From contig NZ_JBDPLZ010000003.1 of NCBI RefSeq assembly GCF_039871655.1, positions 186,001 to 250,000 of the forward strand: a stretch of 64,000 nucleotides of DNA, written 5' to 3'. How positions within the stretch are numbered: the first letter of the stretch is position 1; each line of letters opens with the position of its first letter. This document shows positions 16,059-24,313 of the stretch, piece by piece. The notes beneath the pieces were generated by a model. That model had not been told where the DNA came from. It saw nothing but the letters and a program-made list of their open reading frames with translations, and did not search any database. Source of the stretch: Actinocorallia sp039871655. Its GTDB lineage: Bacteria; Actinomycetota; Actinomycetes; Streptosporangiales; Streptosporangiaceae. A program made the translations under genes and the position numbers.

Positions 16059-16994
16059 ATGACCCTGATCGAACACGGCGATCCCGAATCCGTCGTCCCG
16101 CCGACCTCCGCCGACCCGGTGAAGCCCGCGGCACGGCAGGAGCCCGAACCGTTCGGCCCCGGCTCCCTGATGTGGGACTCGTTCGGCATGTACACCTCGA
16201 TGCTCGCCGGCAACAGCGCCTTCATCCTGCAGGTGATGCACCCGTCGATCGGCACCGTAGTCGACCAGCTCTCCAGCTTCCGCACCGACCCCGTCGGGCG
16301 CGCCGTCCGCAGCTTCACATCGGTGCAGACCTGGATCTACGGCGGCCGGACCGCGATCGAGGAGGGCAAGCGGCTGCGCGAGATGCACAAGCCGCTCAGC
16401 GCCGTGGACGAGAACGGCGTGCGCCACCACGCCCTGTCCGCCGAGCCGTGGGCGTGGGTGCACCTGACCGGCTTCTACGCCGCCTCCGCCGCGGCCCGCT
16501 ACTTCTCCCTGGAGCCGTGGGAGGAGCACGAACAGCAGACCTTCGACGAGTTCATGCGGCTGGGGCGCATCCTCCAGGTCCCCGAGCGCATGCTCCCGCC
16601 CACCATCGCCGACTACTGGACCTACTTCAACGACATGGTGGAGAACACCCTCATCCCGCACAGGACGGCCTACCACGTCCTGGACGGCATGGAAGAGGTC
16701 CCCCCGACCGTCCCCGCCGCCCTGCACCCCGTCCTGAAGCCGCTCAGCCTGTCGGTCGGCCGCCTGGGCCGCCTCATCATCACCGGCACGCTCCCCCCGG
16801 TCGCGAGGGAGAAACTCGGCCTGACCTGGACCGCCGCCGACGAACGCAAACTGCGTGTCATCGGCCGGACCATCGCCCGCACCACCCCCTTCCTCCCCGA
16901 ACGCGTCCGCTACATGCCCATCGCCTACAAGGCCAGGGTGGCCGCCCGAGCCCAGCAGAACCTGGAACACGCCCTGGAGACCCGCCCCCTGTGA
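16059..16994 (+). CDS. DUF2236/MpaB-type oxygenase-like protein (copy 2)
   Basis: This 311-residue protein is a paralogue of the preceding gene, conserved over almost its whole length (FRTDPVGRAVRSFTSVQTW, EEGKRLREMHKPL, REKLGLTWTAADER are shared). The N-terminal ~28 residues differ. The tandem arrangement indicates a local duplication followed by divergence, and probably two subunits or two substrate ranges. The ATG at 16059 follows GAGGAG. Both genes would be controlled by the divergent TetR. Confidence 0.88.
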   Translation: MTLIEHGDPESVVPPTSADPVKPAARQEPEPFGPGSLMWDSFGMYTSMLAGNSAFILQVMHPSIGTVVDQLSSFRTDPVGRAVRSFTSVQTWIYGGRTAIEEGKRLREMHKPLSAVDENGVRHHALSAEPWAWVHLTGFYAASAAARYFSLEPWEEHEQQTFDEFMRLGRILQVPERMLPPTIADYWTYFNDMVENTLIPHRTAYHVLDGMEEVPPTVPAALHPVLKPLSLSVGRLGRLIITGTLPPVAREKLGLTWTAADERKLRVIGRTIARTTPFLPERVRYMPIAYKARVAARAQQNLEHALETRPL

Positions 16995-17025
16995 GAGCCG
17001 CCTCCGGGTCGGAGGCCCGGAGGCC

Positions 17026-17069
17026 CTTCTCGTCAAGGCGGCGTGATGTCGGGCCGCCTTGACGAGAAG
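17026..17069. terminator. perfect 17-bp hairpin terminator
   Basis: CTTCTCGTCAAGGCGGC (17026-17042) pairs exactly with GCCGCCTTGACGAGAAG (17053-17069) over a 10-nt loop. It separates the convergent DUF2236 gene and the CitE-like gene ending the long minus-strand operon, and can terminate both. Confidence 0.88.
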
Positions 17070-17097
17070 CCAAACCCCCGGACCGGGCCGCCGGTTG

Positions 17098-17943
17098 TCA
17101 GGAGAGGAGGCGGCGGGCGGAGCGGACCACCGCCTCGTCTATGAGCCGACCCGACGCGTCGAGGCAGACGCCGGTGCCGGAGGTGAGGGCCTCGTCGTAG
17201 CGGGCGACGATGTCGCGGGCCTTGGCGAGCTCCTCTTCCGACGGGGTGAAGACCTCGTGGACGACCGGGATCTGGGCCGGGTGGATGCACGCCCGGCCCC
17301 AGAAGCCCAGGCGGCGGAGGGCTTCGGTGGATTCGCGCAGGGCGTCCAGGTCGCGGAAGTCGGTGCTCACCGGGGCGATCGGCGGGCTGATCTTCGCGGC
17401 GGCGCTGGCCGCCACCACCTGGGAGCGGGCCCACAGGAGTTCGCGGCCGTCGGGGGAGGGGGTGACGCCCAGGTCGGCGGCCAGGTCCGCTTCGCCCAGC
17501 TGGAGGCGGGTGACGCGGGGGGAGCGGGCCAGTTCGCGGGCGCGGAAGAGGGCCTCGCCGGATTCCAGCAGCGGGATGAGCCGCAGCGGCTCCGGGATGG
17601 ATCTCTCCTTCTCCAGCGACGTCAGCAGGGCGTCGAGCCCGGCCAGGTCGGCGGGGTCTTCGGCCTTGGCGACGCAGACGCCGGTCAGGCCGGGGGCGGC
17701 CACGGCGCGCAGGTCCTCGTGGCCCTGCGCGCCGGGGTTGATCCGCACCCACAGGCGGGGGCCCGCGATCTCGGGCGGGAGGCCGCCGAGCCAGGAGGAG
17801 ACGGTGGCGCGGGCCGCCTCCTTGCCCGCCTGGGGCACGGCGTCCTCGAGGTCGACGATCAGCTCGTCCGCGCCCTTGGCGAGGGCCTTGGCGAGCTTGC
17901 CGGCCGCGTCGCCGGGGACGTAGAGGGCGGAGCGGGCACTCAT
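17098..17943 (-). CDS. HpcH/HpaI aldolase, CitE-like citramalyl/malyl-CoA lyase
   Basis: This 281-residue protein is the last gene of the nine-gene operon. It has the CitE fold: RSALYVPGDAAGKLAKAL at the N terminus, DELIVDLEDAVP near residues 26-37 (metal-binding Glu/Asp), RINPG, PLLESGEAL near 144 and GFWGRACIHPAQIPVV near 215. CitE-like proteins cleave malyl-CoA, citramalyl-CoA or related beta-hydroxyacyl-CoAs to a 2-oxoacid and acyl-CoA. Its start overlaps the acyl-CoA dehydrogenase stop as ATGA. In this operon a branched dicarboxylyl-CoA substrate is plausible but inferred. Confidence 0.85.
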   Translation of the reverse strand: MSARSALYVPGDAAGKLAKALAKGADELIVDLEDAVPQAGKEAARATVSSWLGGLPPEIAGPRLWVRINPGAQGHEDLRAVAAPGLTGVCVAKAEDPADLAGLDALLTSLEKERSIPEPLRLIPLLESGEALFRARELARSPRVTRLQLGEADLAADLGVTPSPDGRELLWARSQVVAASAAAKISPPIAPVSTDFRDLDALRESTEALRRLGFWGRACIHPAQIPVVHEVFTPSEEELAKARDIVARYDEALTSGTGVCLDASGRLIDEAVVRSARRLLS

Positions 17944-19112
17944 CCGATGACGCCCTTGCCGCTGGTCAGCGCCTTGGCGATGACGGTGCGCATGATGTCG
18001 TTGGTGCCCTCGCCGATGCTCATCAGGGGCGCGTCGCGGAAGAGGCGTTCGACGACGAACTCCTTGGAGTAGCCGTAACCGCCGTGGACCTGCATGGACG
18101 TCAGGGCGCACTCCATGGCGGCCTCGGAGGCGAAGGTCTTGGCCATGCCCGCCTCCATGTCGACGCGGTGTCCGGCGTCGGCCTGGGAGGCGGCCCAGTA
18201 CACGAGCAGGCGCGAGGCCTGGACCTTGATGGCCATCTCGGCGAGCTTGAGCTGGACGGCCTGGAAGTCGTGGATGGGCTTGCCGAACGCCTCGCGCTGG
18301 GCGGCGTAGCCGAGGGCCTCGTCGTAGGCGGCCTGGGCGATGCCGAGGGAGCGCGCGGCGACGTTGATGCGGCCGACCTCCAGCCCGCCGAGGACCTGCT
18401 GCATGCCGCGCCCCTCGACGCCGCCGAGGAGGTTCTCCTTCGGGACCCGCACATCGTCGAGGACGATCTCGCACGACTCGGTGCCCTTGTACCCGAGCTT
18501 CGGCAGGTCGCGGGAGACGGTGAAGCCGGGGGTGTCGGCGTCGATCAGCAGCACCGACATGCCCTTGTGCGCGGGCGTGGCCGTCGGGTCGGTCTTGACC
18601 AGGACGGGCAGCGGGTCGGCGTGGCGGGCGTTGGTGATCCACGTCTTGCTGCCGTTGACGATGTAGTAGTCGGAGTGCTCGCCCCCGAGCCGCGCGGTGG
18701 TGGAGATGCCCTGAAGGTCGGTGCCGGCGCCCGGCTCGGTGAGGCCGATCCCGGTGCGGCGCCGCCCGGCCGCCAGGTCGGGCAGCAGCCGGGCCTTCTG
18801 CTCCTCGGTGCCGTGCTTGTTGATCATCCAGCAGGCCAGGGAGTGGCTGCCGAGGATGCCGGCGATGCCCATCCAGCCCTTGGAGATCTCCTCGAAGACG
18901 AGAGCGAACGACACCATGTCGACGCCGAGGCCCCCGTACTCCTCGGGGACGGTCAGCCCGAACAGGCCCATCTCCTTCATCCCGTCGACGATCTCGGTGG
19001 GGTAGCGGCCGGAGGCCTCCCACTCCTGCGCGACGGGGCGGATCTCCTTGTTGACGAAGTCCCGCAGCGTGTCGCGGAACAGCTTCTGTTCTTCGGTGAG
19101 GGAGAAGTCCAT
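17940..19112 (-). CDS. acyl-CoA dehydrogenase
   Basis: This 390-residue FAD-dependent enzyme has the normal family length. The FAD/substrate motif GLTEPGAGTD lies near residues 121-130, WITNA near 158, and the catalytic Glu sits at the MCAD position in GEGTNDIMR near 370. VHGGYGYSKEF also matches. It inserts an alpha,beta double bond into an acyl-CoA, passing electrons to ETF. It lies one base from the DUF35 gene and overlaps the CitE-like gene by 4 bp. The acyl chain is not known. Confidence 0.92.
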   Translation of the reverse strand: MDFSLTEEQKLFRDTLRDFVNKEIRPVAQEWEASGRYPTEIVDGMKEMGLFGLTVPEEYGGLGVDMVSFALVFEEISKGWMGIAGILGSHSLACWMINKHGTEEQKARLLPDLAAGRRRTGIGLTEPGAGTDLQGISTTARLGGEHSDYYIVNGSKTWITNARHADPLPVLVKTDPTATPAHKGMSVLLIDADTPGFTVSRDLPKLGYKGTESCEIVLDDVRVPKENLLGGVEGRGMQQVLGGLEVGRINVAARSLGIAQAAYDEALGYAAQREAFGKPIHDFQAVQLKLAEMAIKVQASRLLVYWAASQADAGHRVDMEAGMAKTFASEAAMECALTSMQVHGGYGYSKEFVVERLFRDAPLMSIGEGTNDIMRTVIAKALTSGKGVIG

Positions 19113-19113
19113 G

Positions 19114-19515
19114 TCAGTCCTGGTTCGAAGGGGCGAACACCGGCAGGTGGCGGCCGTCGGGCAGCGGGCGCCACGCGACCCGGACGGGCGTGTCGCACCG
19201 CCAGGAGCCGGGGTCGGCGTCCACGAGGTTGGTCAGCAGCAGGGGGCCTTCGGCGAGGCGGACGCGGGCCACCACGTAGGGGGTCTCCAGCCCGGGGCGG
19301 GGGGCGCGGTGCACGAGGGTGAAGGAGTCGACGGTGCCGAGGCCCGAGACGTCCGTGAAGTCCAGGTCGGTGCCGCCGCAGCCGGTGCACAGCGCGCGCG
19401 GGTAGTGCTGGAGGCGCCCGCACTCCCGGCATTCCTGGACGATCAGCCGCCGTTCGCGGGTGGCCTCCCACCAGGGGGCGGTCACCTCGTCGACGGGGAT
19501 CTCCGGTTCGCTCAT
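19114..19515 (-). CDS. DUF35 zinc-ribbon/OB-fold protein
   Basis: This 133-residue protein has the rubredoxin-like zinc ribbon CRECG...CTGCGG near residues 30-45 and then an OB-fold (SGLGTVDSFTLVHR, PYVVARVRLAEGPLLLTN) of the acyl-CoA-associated DUF35 family. It pairs with thiolase-like proteins in Ltp2-ChsH2-DUF35 aldolases. Here the thiolase-like partner is the next gene upstream, overlapping as ATGA. It is a separate single-domain protein rather than fused to a MaoC domain as in ChsH2. Confidence 0.9.
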   Translation of the reverse strand: MSEPEIPVDEVTAPWWEATRERRLIVQECRECGRLQHYPRALCTGCGGTDLDFTDVSGLGTVDSFTLVHRAPRPGLETPYVVARVRLAEGPLLLTNLVDADPGSWRCDTPVRVAWRPLPDGRHLPVFAPSNQD

Positions 19516-20654
19516 CGGTCGACCCCCAGGAGGACTGTCGCGTGGGTGGAGAAGATGCCGCCCGTGCCGTGGGCCAGGGCGGTCTCGGCGCCGGGCACCT
19601 GCCGTTCGCCGCATTCGCCGCGCAACTGGCGGACGGCCTCGACGAGCAGCAGCAGCCCGAACATGCCCGGGTGGTTGTAGGACAGCCCGCCGCCGGAGGT
19701 GTTCAACGGCAGGTCTCCGCCGGGACGGGTCCGTCCACTGGACACCAGGTCGCCCGCTTCACCGGGCTTGCAGAAGCCGAGCCCCTCGAGGGTGAGTAGC
19801 ACCGTGATGGTGAAGGAGTCGTACAGCTGCAGAACGTCCACGTCGGACGGCCTGAGCCCCGCCATCCGGAAAGCCGCCTCACCGGAGGCGAACGAGCCGG
19901 GACGCAGCAGGTCGTCGACGCCCGTCATCGAGGCGTTGGTCGTCGACTCCCCGTAACCCAGCACCGTGACGGGAGTGTTCGGCAGGTCCCGGGCCCGCTC
20001 CAGCGACGTCAGCACGATCGCGCCGCCGCCGTCCGTGACGAGGCAGCAGTCCGCCACCGTCAGGGGAGAGGAGATCGGTTTGGCGGCCAGCACCTCCTCG
20101 ACGGTCAGCGGCCCGGCCTCGTAACGGAACGCCTTCGGGTTGAGCAGCGCCCACTCCCGGGCGGCCACCGCCACCTCGGCCAGCCATTCCCGTCCGCCGC
20201 CGTAGGAGTGGAGGTACCGCTGCGCGGCCATGGCGTAGTACGACAGCGGGAACAGCGGCGCGTACGGGTCCTCGAACTGCGCCTGCGGGATGTGAGACTC
20301 CTGCAGCCCGCCAAGGGAACGGGACTTCGCCGACCGCTGGTCGGAGCCGTAGGAGATGACGACCGTCGAGCACTGCCCGGCCTCGATGGCCTGCGCGGCG
20401 CGCGCCACGTACATCTCGAACGCCGACCCTCCGGCGAACGTGGAGTCCGTCCAGGACGGTTCCAACCCCAGGTACTCCGCCAGTTGCGTGGCCGAGAAGC
20501 GGGACACCCCGGCGGTGGCCAGCCCGTCGACGTCGGACAACGACAGCCCGGCGTCGGCCAGCGCCCGGGTGATGCCCTGCGCCTGCAGGGTGAGGATGGA
20601 CTTGCCGGTCACCCCGAGATCGGATTCGGCGGCGCCGACGATCGCGACGGTCAT
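19512..20654 (-). CDS. thiolase-like lipid-transfer/aldolase family protein
   Basis: This 380-residue protein has the thiolase fold of the SCP-x/Ltp2 group. It begins VAIVGAAESD and has the C-terminal motifs NTSGGGLSYNHPGM and AHGTGG. The residue where thiolases have the nucleophile Cys is in a GGSAFEMYVARAA segment without Cys, so it cannot form the usual acyl-enzyme. Ltp2-type proteins act as retro-aldolases with a DUF35 partner, and the next gene is DUF35. An aldolase step in this operon is therefore likely. The ATG at 20654 overlaps the RidA stop. Confidence 0.85.
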   Translation of the reverse strand: MTVAIVGAAESDLGVTGKSILTLQAQGITRALADAGLSLSDVDGLATAGVSRFSATQLAEYLGLEPSWTDSTFAGGSAFEMYVARAAQAIEAGQCSTVVISYGSDQRSAKSRSLGGLQESHIPQAQFEDPYAPLFPLSYYAMAAQRYLHSYGGGREWLAEVAVAAREWALLNPKAFRYEAGPLTVEEVLAAKPISSPLTVADCCLVTDGGGAIVLTSLERARDLPNTPVTVLGYGESTTNASMTGVDDLLRPGSFASGEAAFRMAGLRPSDVDVLQLYDSFTITVLLTLEGLGFCKPGEAGDLVSSGRTRPGGDLPLNTSGGGLSYNHPGMFGLLLLVEAVRQLRGECGERQVPGAETALAHGTGGIFSTHATVLLGVDR

Positions 20655-21733
20655 GACGGGAACACCGCCGTCGGGACGACTTCGATGAGGAACTCCGGAC
20701 GCAGCAGCGCCGAGCACACCACGGACGTCAGCGCCGGGGTGTCTCCGAAGTACTTGCGGCGGATCTCCGTCACCTCGTCGTACCGGGAGACGGCGTCGGG
20801 CGTGATGTACTCCACCAGCCGCGTGACGCAGCCGTACGGCAGCGTCTCACCCAGCCCGGCCTCACGCAGCACCGCCGCGATCGAGGCGTAGGTGTACTCC
20901 GCCTGCGCCAGGAGGTCGTCATCGAAGATGGCCTTCTGGGTGGCGGGCTCCAGCGAGCCGAACCCCGACATGAACATGGTGCGGTCGGTGGCCAGGCCCG
21001 GCTTGTACGTCAGTGTCTCGTACCGCTTCCAGCCCGGGTTGACCGCGCGGAACGGCACCGTGGAGGCGATCGCGTCCAGCGAGACCATCGCTCCCGGCAC
21101 GACGGCCTGGTCGATGACGATCCCCGCCGCGCCCGGGTGCACCGGGCGTCCGTCCGGGCCCGTGCCGCCGAGCAGTTCCTTGCGGGGACGCCCGCAACGC
21201 GGATACTGCGAGCGGGTCGCGCGGGCGGTGTAGTCGGTGGTCTGCACCAGCGCGTCCAGCCCCACACCGGCGGCTTTCAGCAGCTCGCCGGCCTTCTCCA
21301 GGCAGTAGCGGTACTGCTCGCGGAAGTCGTCGGCGAACACGATCGACGTGCCGTCGTGCGGGTGGATGCTCGGCAGGTAGACGATGTCGTCGGCCACCCG
21401 GATCGTGCCCCGGTGGAAACCGGAGTCCGGGTGGGCCTGCACCAGCCGCCCGCCGCCGGGGAAGGCCGTCAGCTCGACCGACAGCTCCGCGTCCTCCTGC
21501 GGCAGCCCTTCGACGCCGACGGTCGCGACCGGCGCCCGGTGCCCGTCCAGCGCCTTGCCCCGGGCGTTCTCGACCCGCTCATAGGAGTCCAGCGCCGCCT
21601 TGGCGGCGTACTCCACCACGTGCACCACGTCGGACGGGCCGAGCCCGGCCCCGGCCAGCGCGTCGAGGGCCCCGGCGTAGGCGTCCTCGACGGTGCCGGC
21701 CACGGCCGACAGGCGTGTCGTTTCAGAGCTCAT
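20651..21733 (-). CDS. tandem-domain RidA/YjgF family protein
   Basis: This 360-residue protein has two RidA-like barrels: about residues 15-165 (AGLGPSDVVHVVEYAAKAA) and about 175-355 (AAVLREAGLGETLPYGCVTRLVEYI), each near the usual 130-150 residues. Rid proteins hydrolyse reactive enamines/imines or act in amino-acid and pyrimidine breakdown. The presence of a double RidA in a CoA-ester operon is unusual and may point to an imine or enol intermediate. It overlaps the MmgE/PrpD gene by 11 bp. Confidence 0.85.
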   Translation of the reverse strand: MSSETTRLSAVAGTVEDAYAGALDALAGAGLGPSDVVHVVEYAAKAALDSYERVENARGKALDGHRAPVATVGVEGLPQEDAELSVELTAFPGGGRLVQAHPDSGFHRGTIRVADDIVYLPSIHPHDGTSIVFADDFREQYRYCLEKAGELLKAAGVGLDALVQTTDYTARATRSQYPRCGRPRKELLGGTGPDGRPVHPGAAGIVIDQAVVPGAMVSLDAIASTVPFRAVNPGWKRYETLTYKPGLATDRTMFMSGFGSLEPATQKAIFDDDLLAQAEYTYASIAAVLREAGLGETLPYGCVTRLVEYITPDAVSRYDEVTEIRRKYFGDTPALTSVVCSALLRPEFLIEVVPTAVFPS

Positions 21734-23114
21734 CGTGGTCAGACCCCTTGAACGTGGAGATCCCGCCTCTGGCGGAAAGGGACAGGGCGCCGAGGAGAGC
21801 CGCCGTCGAAGGCGCGTCGGCCAGGCCGAGGGCGGCCGCGACGATCTCTTCGCCGCCGGGGCCGAGGTTGCCCAGGGCCTTGGCGGAGACCAGCCGGTCG
21901 AGGTCAGGGTCGTCCGGTCCGCCGCCGCTGCGCGGTACCTCGGCGGAGACCGTCGTGCCCGAGGCCGTCCGGACGCGGATCCGGCCGGGCTGGTCGGCGG
22001 CGACCCCGCCGAAGTCCACGACCTCGGTCCGGACCCGCGCGGCGAGGGCCAGCACCTCGGGCCGGTCGATCCGGTCGTAGGTCGCGACGGTGACCTGCCC
22101 GTCGAGCAGCATCGCCGCGACGCTCCACGGCAGGCTGAACTTGGCGTCGTAGGCCGAACGAGGCGTCTCCTTGCCGGGCGCGCACACGATCGACGCGGCG
22201 TCCGGGTGGGCCTCGACGACCACTTCGTCGATGCCGCGGACGTCCTCGACGGCGCCCAGCTCGGCGCGCGCCTTGTGGGCGGCGTCGAGCTGGGCGTGCA
22301 TCAACTGGCAGGCCGGATACGGCTTGACGGTGATGCGGGTGGCCTCCCAGCGTTCGCCGAGGGAGTCGAGGATCGCCGGACGGTCGGCGTCGCGGCGTGC
22401 CAGCGCCCGGTAGAGGCCGTATTCGCCTTCGAAGACGGTCGAGGGGCCGGTGGCTCCCGCAGCGGCGAGCGCGGCGGCGGTGAGGCCGTCCGAGGCGGCG
22501 AAACCGGGGTGGAGCTGTTTGGTGGAGCTGCCGGTGTTGAGGAACTCCAGCAGCCCGGACGCGCGGCTGCCCGCGATGCCCAGGGCGTTGACGGTCTCGT
22601 CCACCGTCAGGCCGCGCAGCCGGGCGGCGGTGAGCGCGGCGGCGAAGACCCCGCAGGCGGCCGTGGCGTGCAGCCCGACGGCGTGGAAGCCGTGCGGCGC
22701 GGCGGCCCCGAGCCGGCAGATCGTCTCGAGTCCGATCGCGAGCGCGGTGAGCGCCTCGGCGCCCGAGACCTCCCCGCCTTCGGCCAGCACCACCGGCACG
22801 ACGGGCGCGGAGGCGTGCACGAGCCCGCCCGCGTGGGTGTCGTCGAAGTCCAGCGCGTGGATCAGCACCCCGTTGGCGAGCGCCGCAGCCGAACGGGAGA
22901 CCCGCCCTGGATGCCCGATGACGAGCGCGTCGCCCGGCCCCATCGCCGAGGCGGTGCGGACCGCGGCGTCGGCGGCGCCCGCCCTGGCCCCCGCGACCGC
23001 GTTGCCGAGCGCGTCGAGCAGATGCCGGGCCGCCGCCCGCCGGACCTCCGGGGGAACCCGTTCGGCCCGGACGCCCAGCGCCCAGGCGGCCAGTTCTTCC
23101 GCGATGGTCGTCAT
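21723..23114 (-). CDS. MmgE/PrpD family protein (2-methylcitrate dehydratase/cis-aconitate decarboxylase-like)
   Basis: This 463-residue protein has the MmgE/PrpD architecture: all-helical N-terminal domain with ALDFDDTHAGGLVHASAPVVP near residues 86-106 and HGFHAVGLHATAACGVFAAA near 138-157, then a smaller alpha-beta lid. The family includes 2-methylcitrate dehydratase, cis-aconitate decarboxylase (itaconate synthase) and uncharacterised isomerases/hydratases. It lies between a CoA-transferase and a RidA gene in the operon. A DHTH-type active-site segment is present as DDTHAGG. Activity cannot be assigned from sequence. Confidence 0.88.
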   Translation of the reverse strand: MTTIAEELAAWALGVRAERVPPEVRRAAARHLLDALGNAVAGARAGAADAAVRTASAMGPGDALVIGHPGRVSRSAAALANGVLIHALDFDDTHAGGLVHASAPVVPVVLAEGGEVSGAEALTALAIGLETICRLGAAAPHGFHAVGLHATAACGVFAAALTAARLRGLTVDETVNALGIAGSRASGLLEFLNTGSSTKQLHPGFAASDGLTAAALAAAGATGPSTVFEGEYGLYRALARRDADRPAILDSLGERWEATRITVKPYPACQLMHAQLDAAHKARAELGAVEDVRGIDEVVVEAHPDAASIVCAPGKETPRSAYDAKFSLPWSVAAMLLDGQVTVATYDRIDRPEVLALAARVRTEVVDFGGVAADQPGRIRVRTASGTTVSAEVPRSGGGPDDPDLDRLVSAKALGNLGPGGEEIVAAALGLADAPSTAALLGALSLSARGGISTFKGSDHDEL

Positions 23115-24313
23115 GCCCCGGCTCCGAAGGCCCCTTCGCCGGTCAGCGCGGCGATGTGCTCGGGGGAGTAGCCGAGGACCTCGCGCAGGATCTCGCCGGA
23201 GTGCTCGCCGCGCTGGGGGGCGCGCCGGTACTCGGGCTGGCCGGAGCCGACACGGACGGGAGAGGCCAGGTTCTTGAGCGTGCCGTAGCGCGGGTGCTCG
23301 GTCTCGACGATCAGGTCGCGGGCAAAGGCGTGCTCGTCCCGCAGCGCCTGGGCGACGTCGTTGATCGGGCCGCACGGGATGGCCGCGGCGGTCATCGGCT
23401 CGAGCCATTCCTCGACCGTGCGGGTCGCGATGATCCGCTCCAGCTCCGGCAGCAGCGTGCCGGCGTTCCTCTGGCGGTCGGCGAAGGTGGCGTAGCGGGG
23501 GTCGGCGCCCAGGTCGGGGCGCTCGAGCACCTCGACGAGCCGCTGCCAGAACTTCTCCTTGGCGCAGCCGACGACGATCCAGCCGTCCCTGGCCTCGAAC
23601 GCCTGGAACGGCACCAGCGAGGGGTGGGCGGAGTGGCGGGTGCGGACCGGGGTGAAACCGGCGTTCATGTGCCAGGTGCCCGGGTAGGTGAGCATCGAGA
23701 GCGCGGTGTCGTAGAGGGAGACGTCGCAGTCCATGCCGACCCCGTCGCGGCGGGCCGCGTGCAGGCCGGTGAGCAGCGCCAGCACCGCGACGTAGCCGCC
23801 GCAGTAGTCGACCAGGGACAGTCCCGACTTGGTGGGCGGTCCGTCGGGCTCGCCGGTGAGGTCCATCCAGCCGGTCAGGCCCTGCAGGATGTAGTCGTAG
23901 GCGGGCTGGCCGGCGCGGGGGCCGGTCATGCCGAAGCCGCTGAGCGAGCAGCAGACGATCTTCGGGTTGACATGCTTGAGGTCGTCGTAGGTGATCCTCA
24001 GCTTGGCCGGGACGTCGCCGCGCAGGTTGGAGTAGACGGCGTCCGCGTTGCGCACCAGGTCCTCGAAGACCGCGCGCCCGGACGGCGTGGACATGTCCAG
24101 CGAGATCGACTTCTTGTTGCGGTTGAAGGTCTCGTAGAACAGCGAGTCCTCGTCCTCGGCGTACGGCGGAACATAACGCCCGACGTCCCCGCCGGTCCGC
24201 GGATCCTCGATCTTGATGATCTCGGCGCCCTGGTCGGCCAGGTGCAGCGAGCCGAACGGGCCCGCGCCGTACTGCTCCAGCGAGATGATCCGGACGTCCT
24301 CCAGCGGCTTCAA
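23111..24313 (-). CDS. CaiB/BaiF family CoA-transferase (class III)
   Basis: This 400-residue class III CoA-transferase begins LKPLEDVRIISLEQYGAGPF and has NRNKKSISLDM near residue 66 and VDYCGGYVAVLALLTGLH near 167-184. The catalytic Asp is probably that of LVDYCGG. It moves CoA between a donor such as succinyl-CoA and a carboxylic acid. A TTG start overlaps the LLM stop as TTGA. In proximity to CitE-like and MaoC genes it resembles itaconate-CoA-transferase layouts, but the substrate is inferred. Confidence 0.9.
   Translation of the reverse strand: MKPLEDVRIISLEQYGAGPFGSLHLADQGAEIIKIEDPRTGGDVGRYVPPYAEDEDSLFYETFNRNKKSISLDMSTPSGRAVFEDLVRNADAVYSNLRGDVPAKLRITYDDLKHVNPKIVCCSLSGFGMTGPRAGQPAYDYILQGLTGWMDLTGEPDGPPTKSGLSLVDYCGGYVAVLALLTGLHAARRDGVGMDCDVSLYDTALSMLTYPGTWHMNAGFTPVRTRHSAHPSLVPFQAFEARDGWIVVGCAKEKFWQRLVEVLERPDLGADPRYATFADRQRNAGTLLPELERIIATRTVEEWLEPMTAAAIPCGPINDVAQALRDEHAFARDLIVETEHPRYGTLKNLASPVRVGSGQPEYRRAPQRGEHSGEILREVLGYSPEHIAALTGEGAFGAGA

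Noticed and set aside
17098..19023. A single 641-residue fusion of the CitE-like lyase with an upstream part.
   Set aside because: The upstream part of this frame is a shadow of the acyl-CoA dehydrogenase; the ATG at 17943 with its ATGA overlap gives a normal-length lyase.
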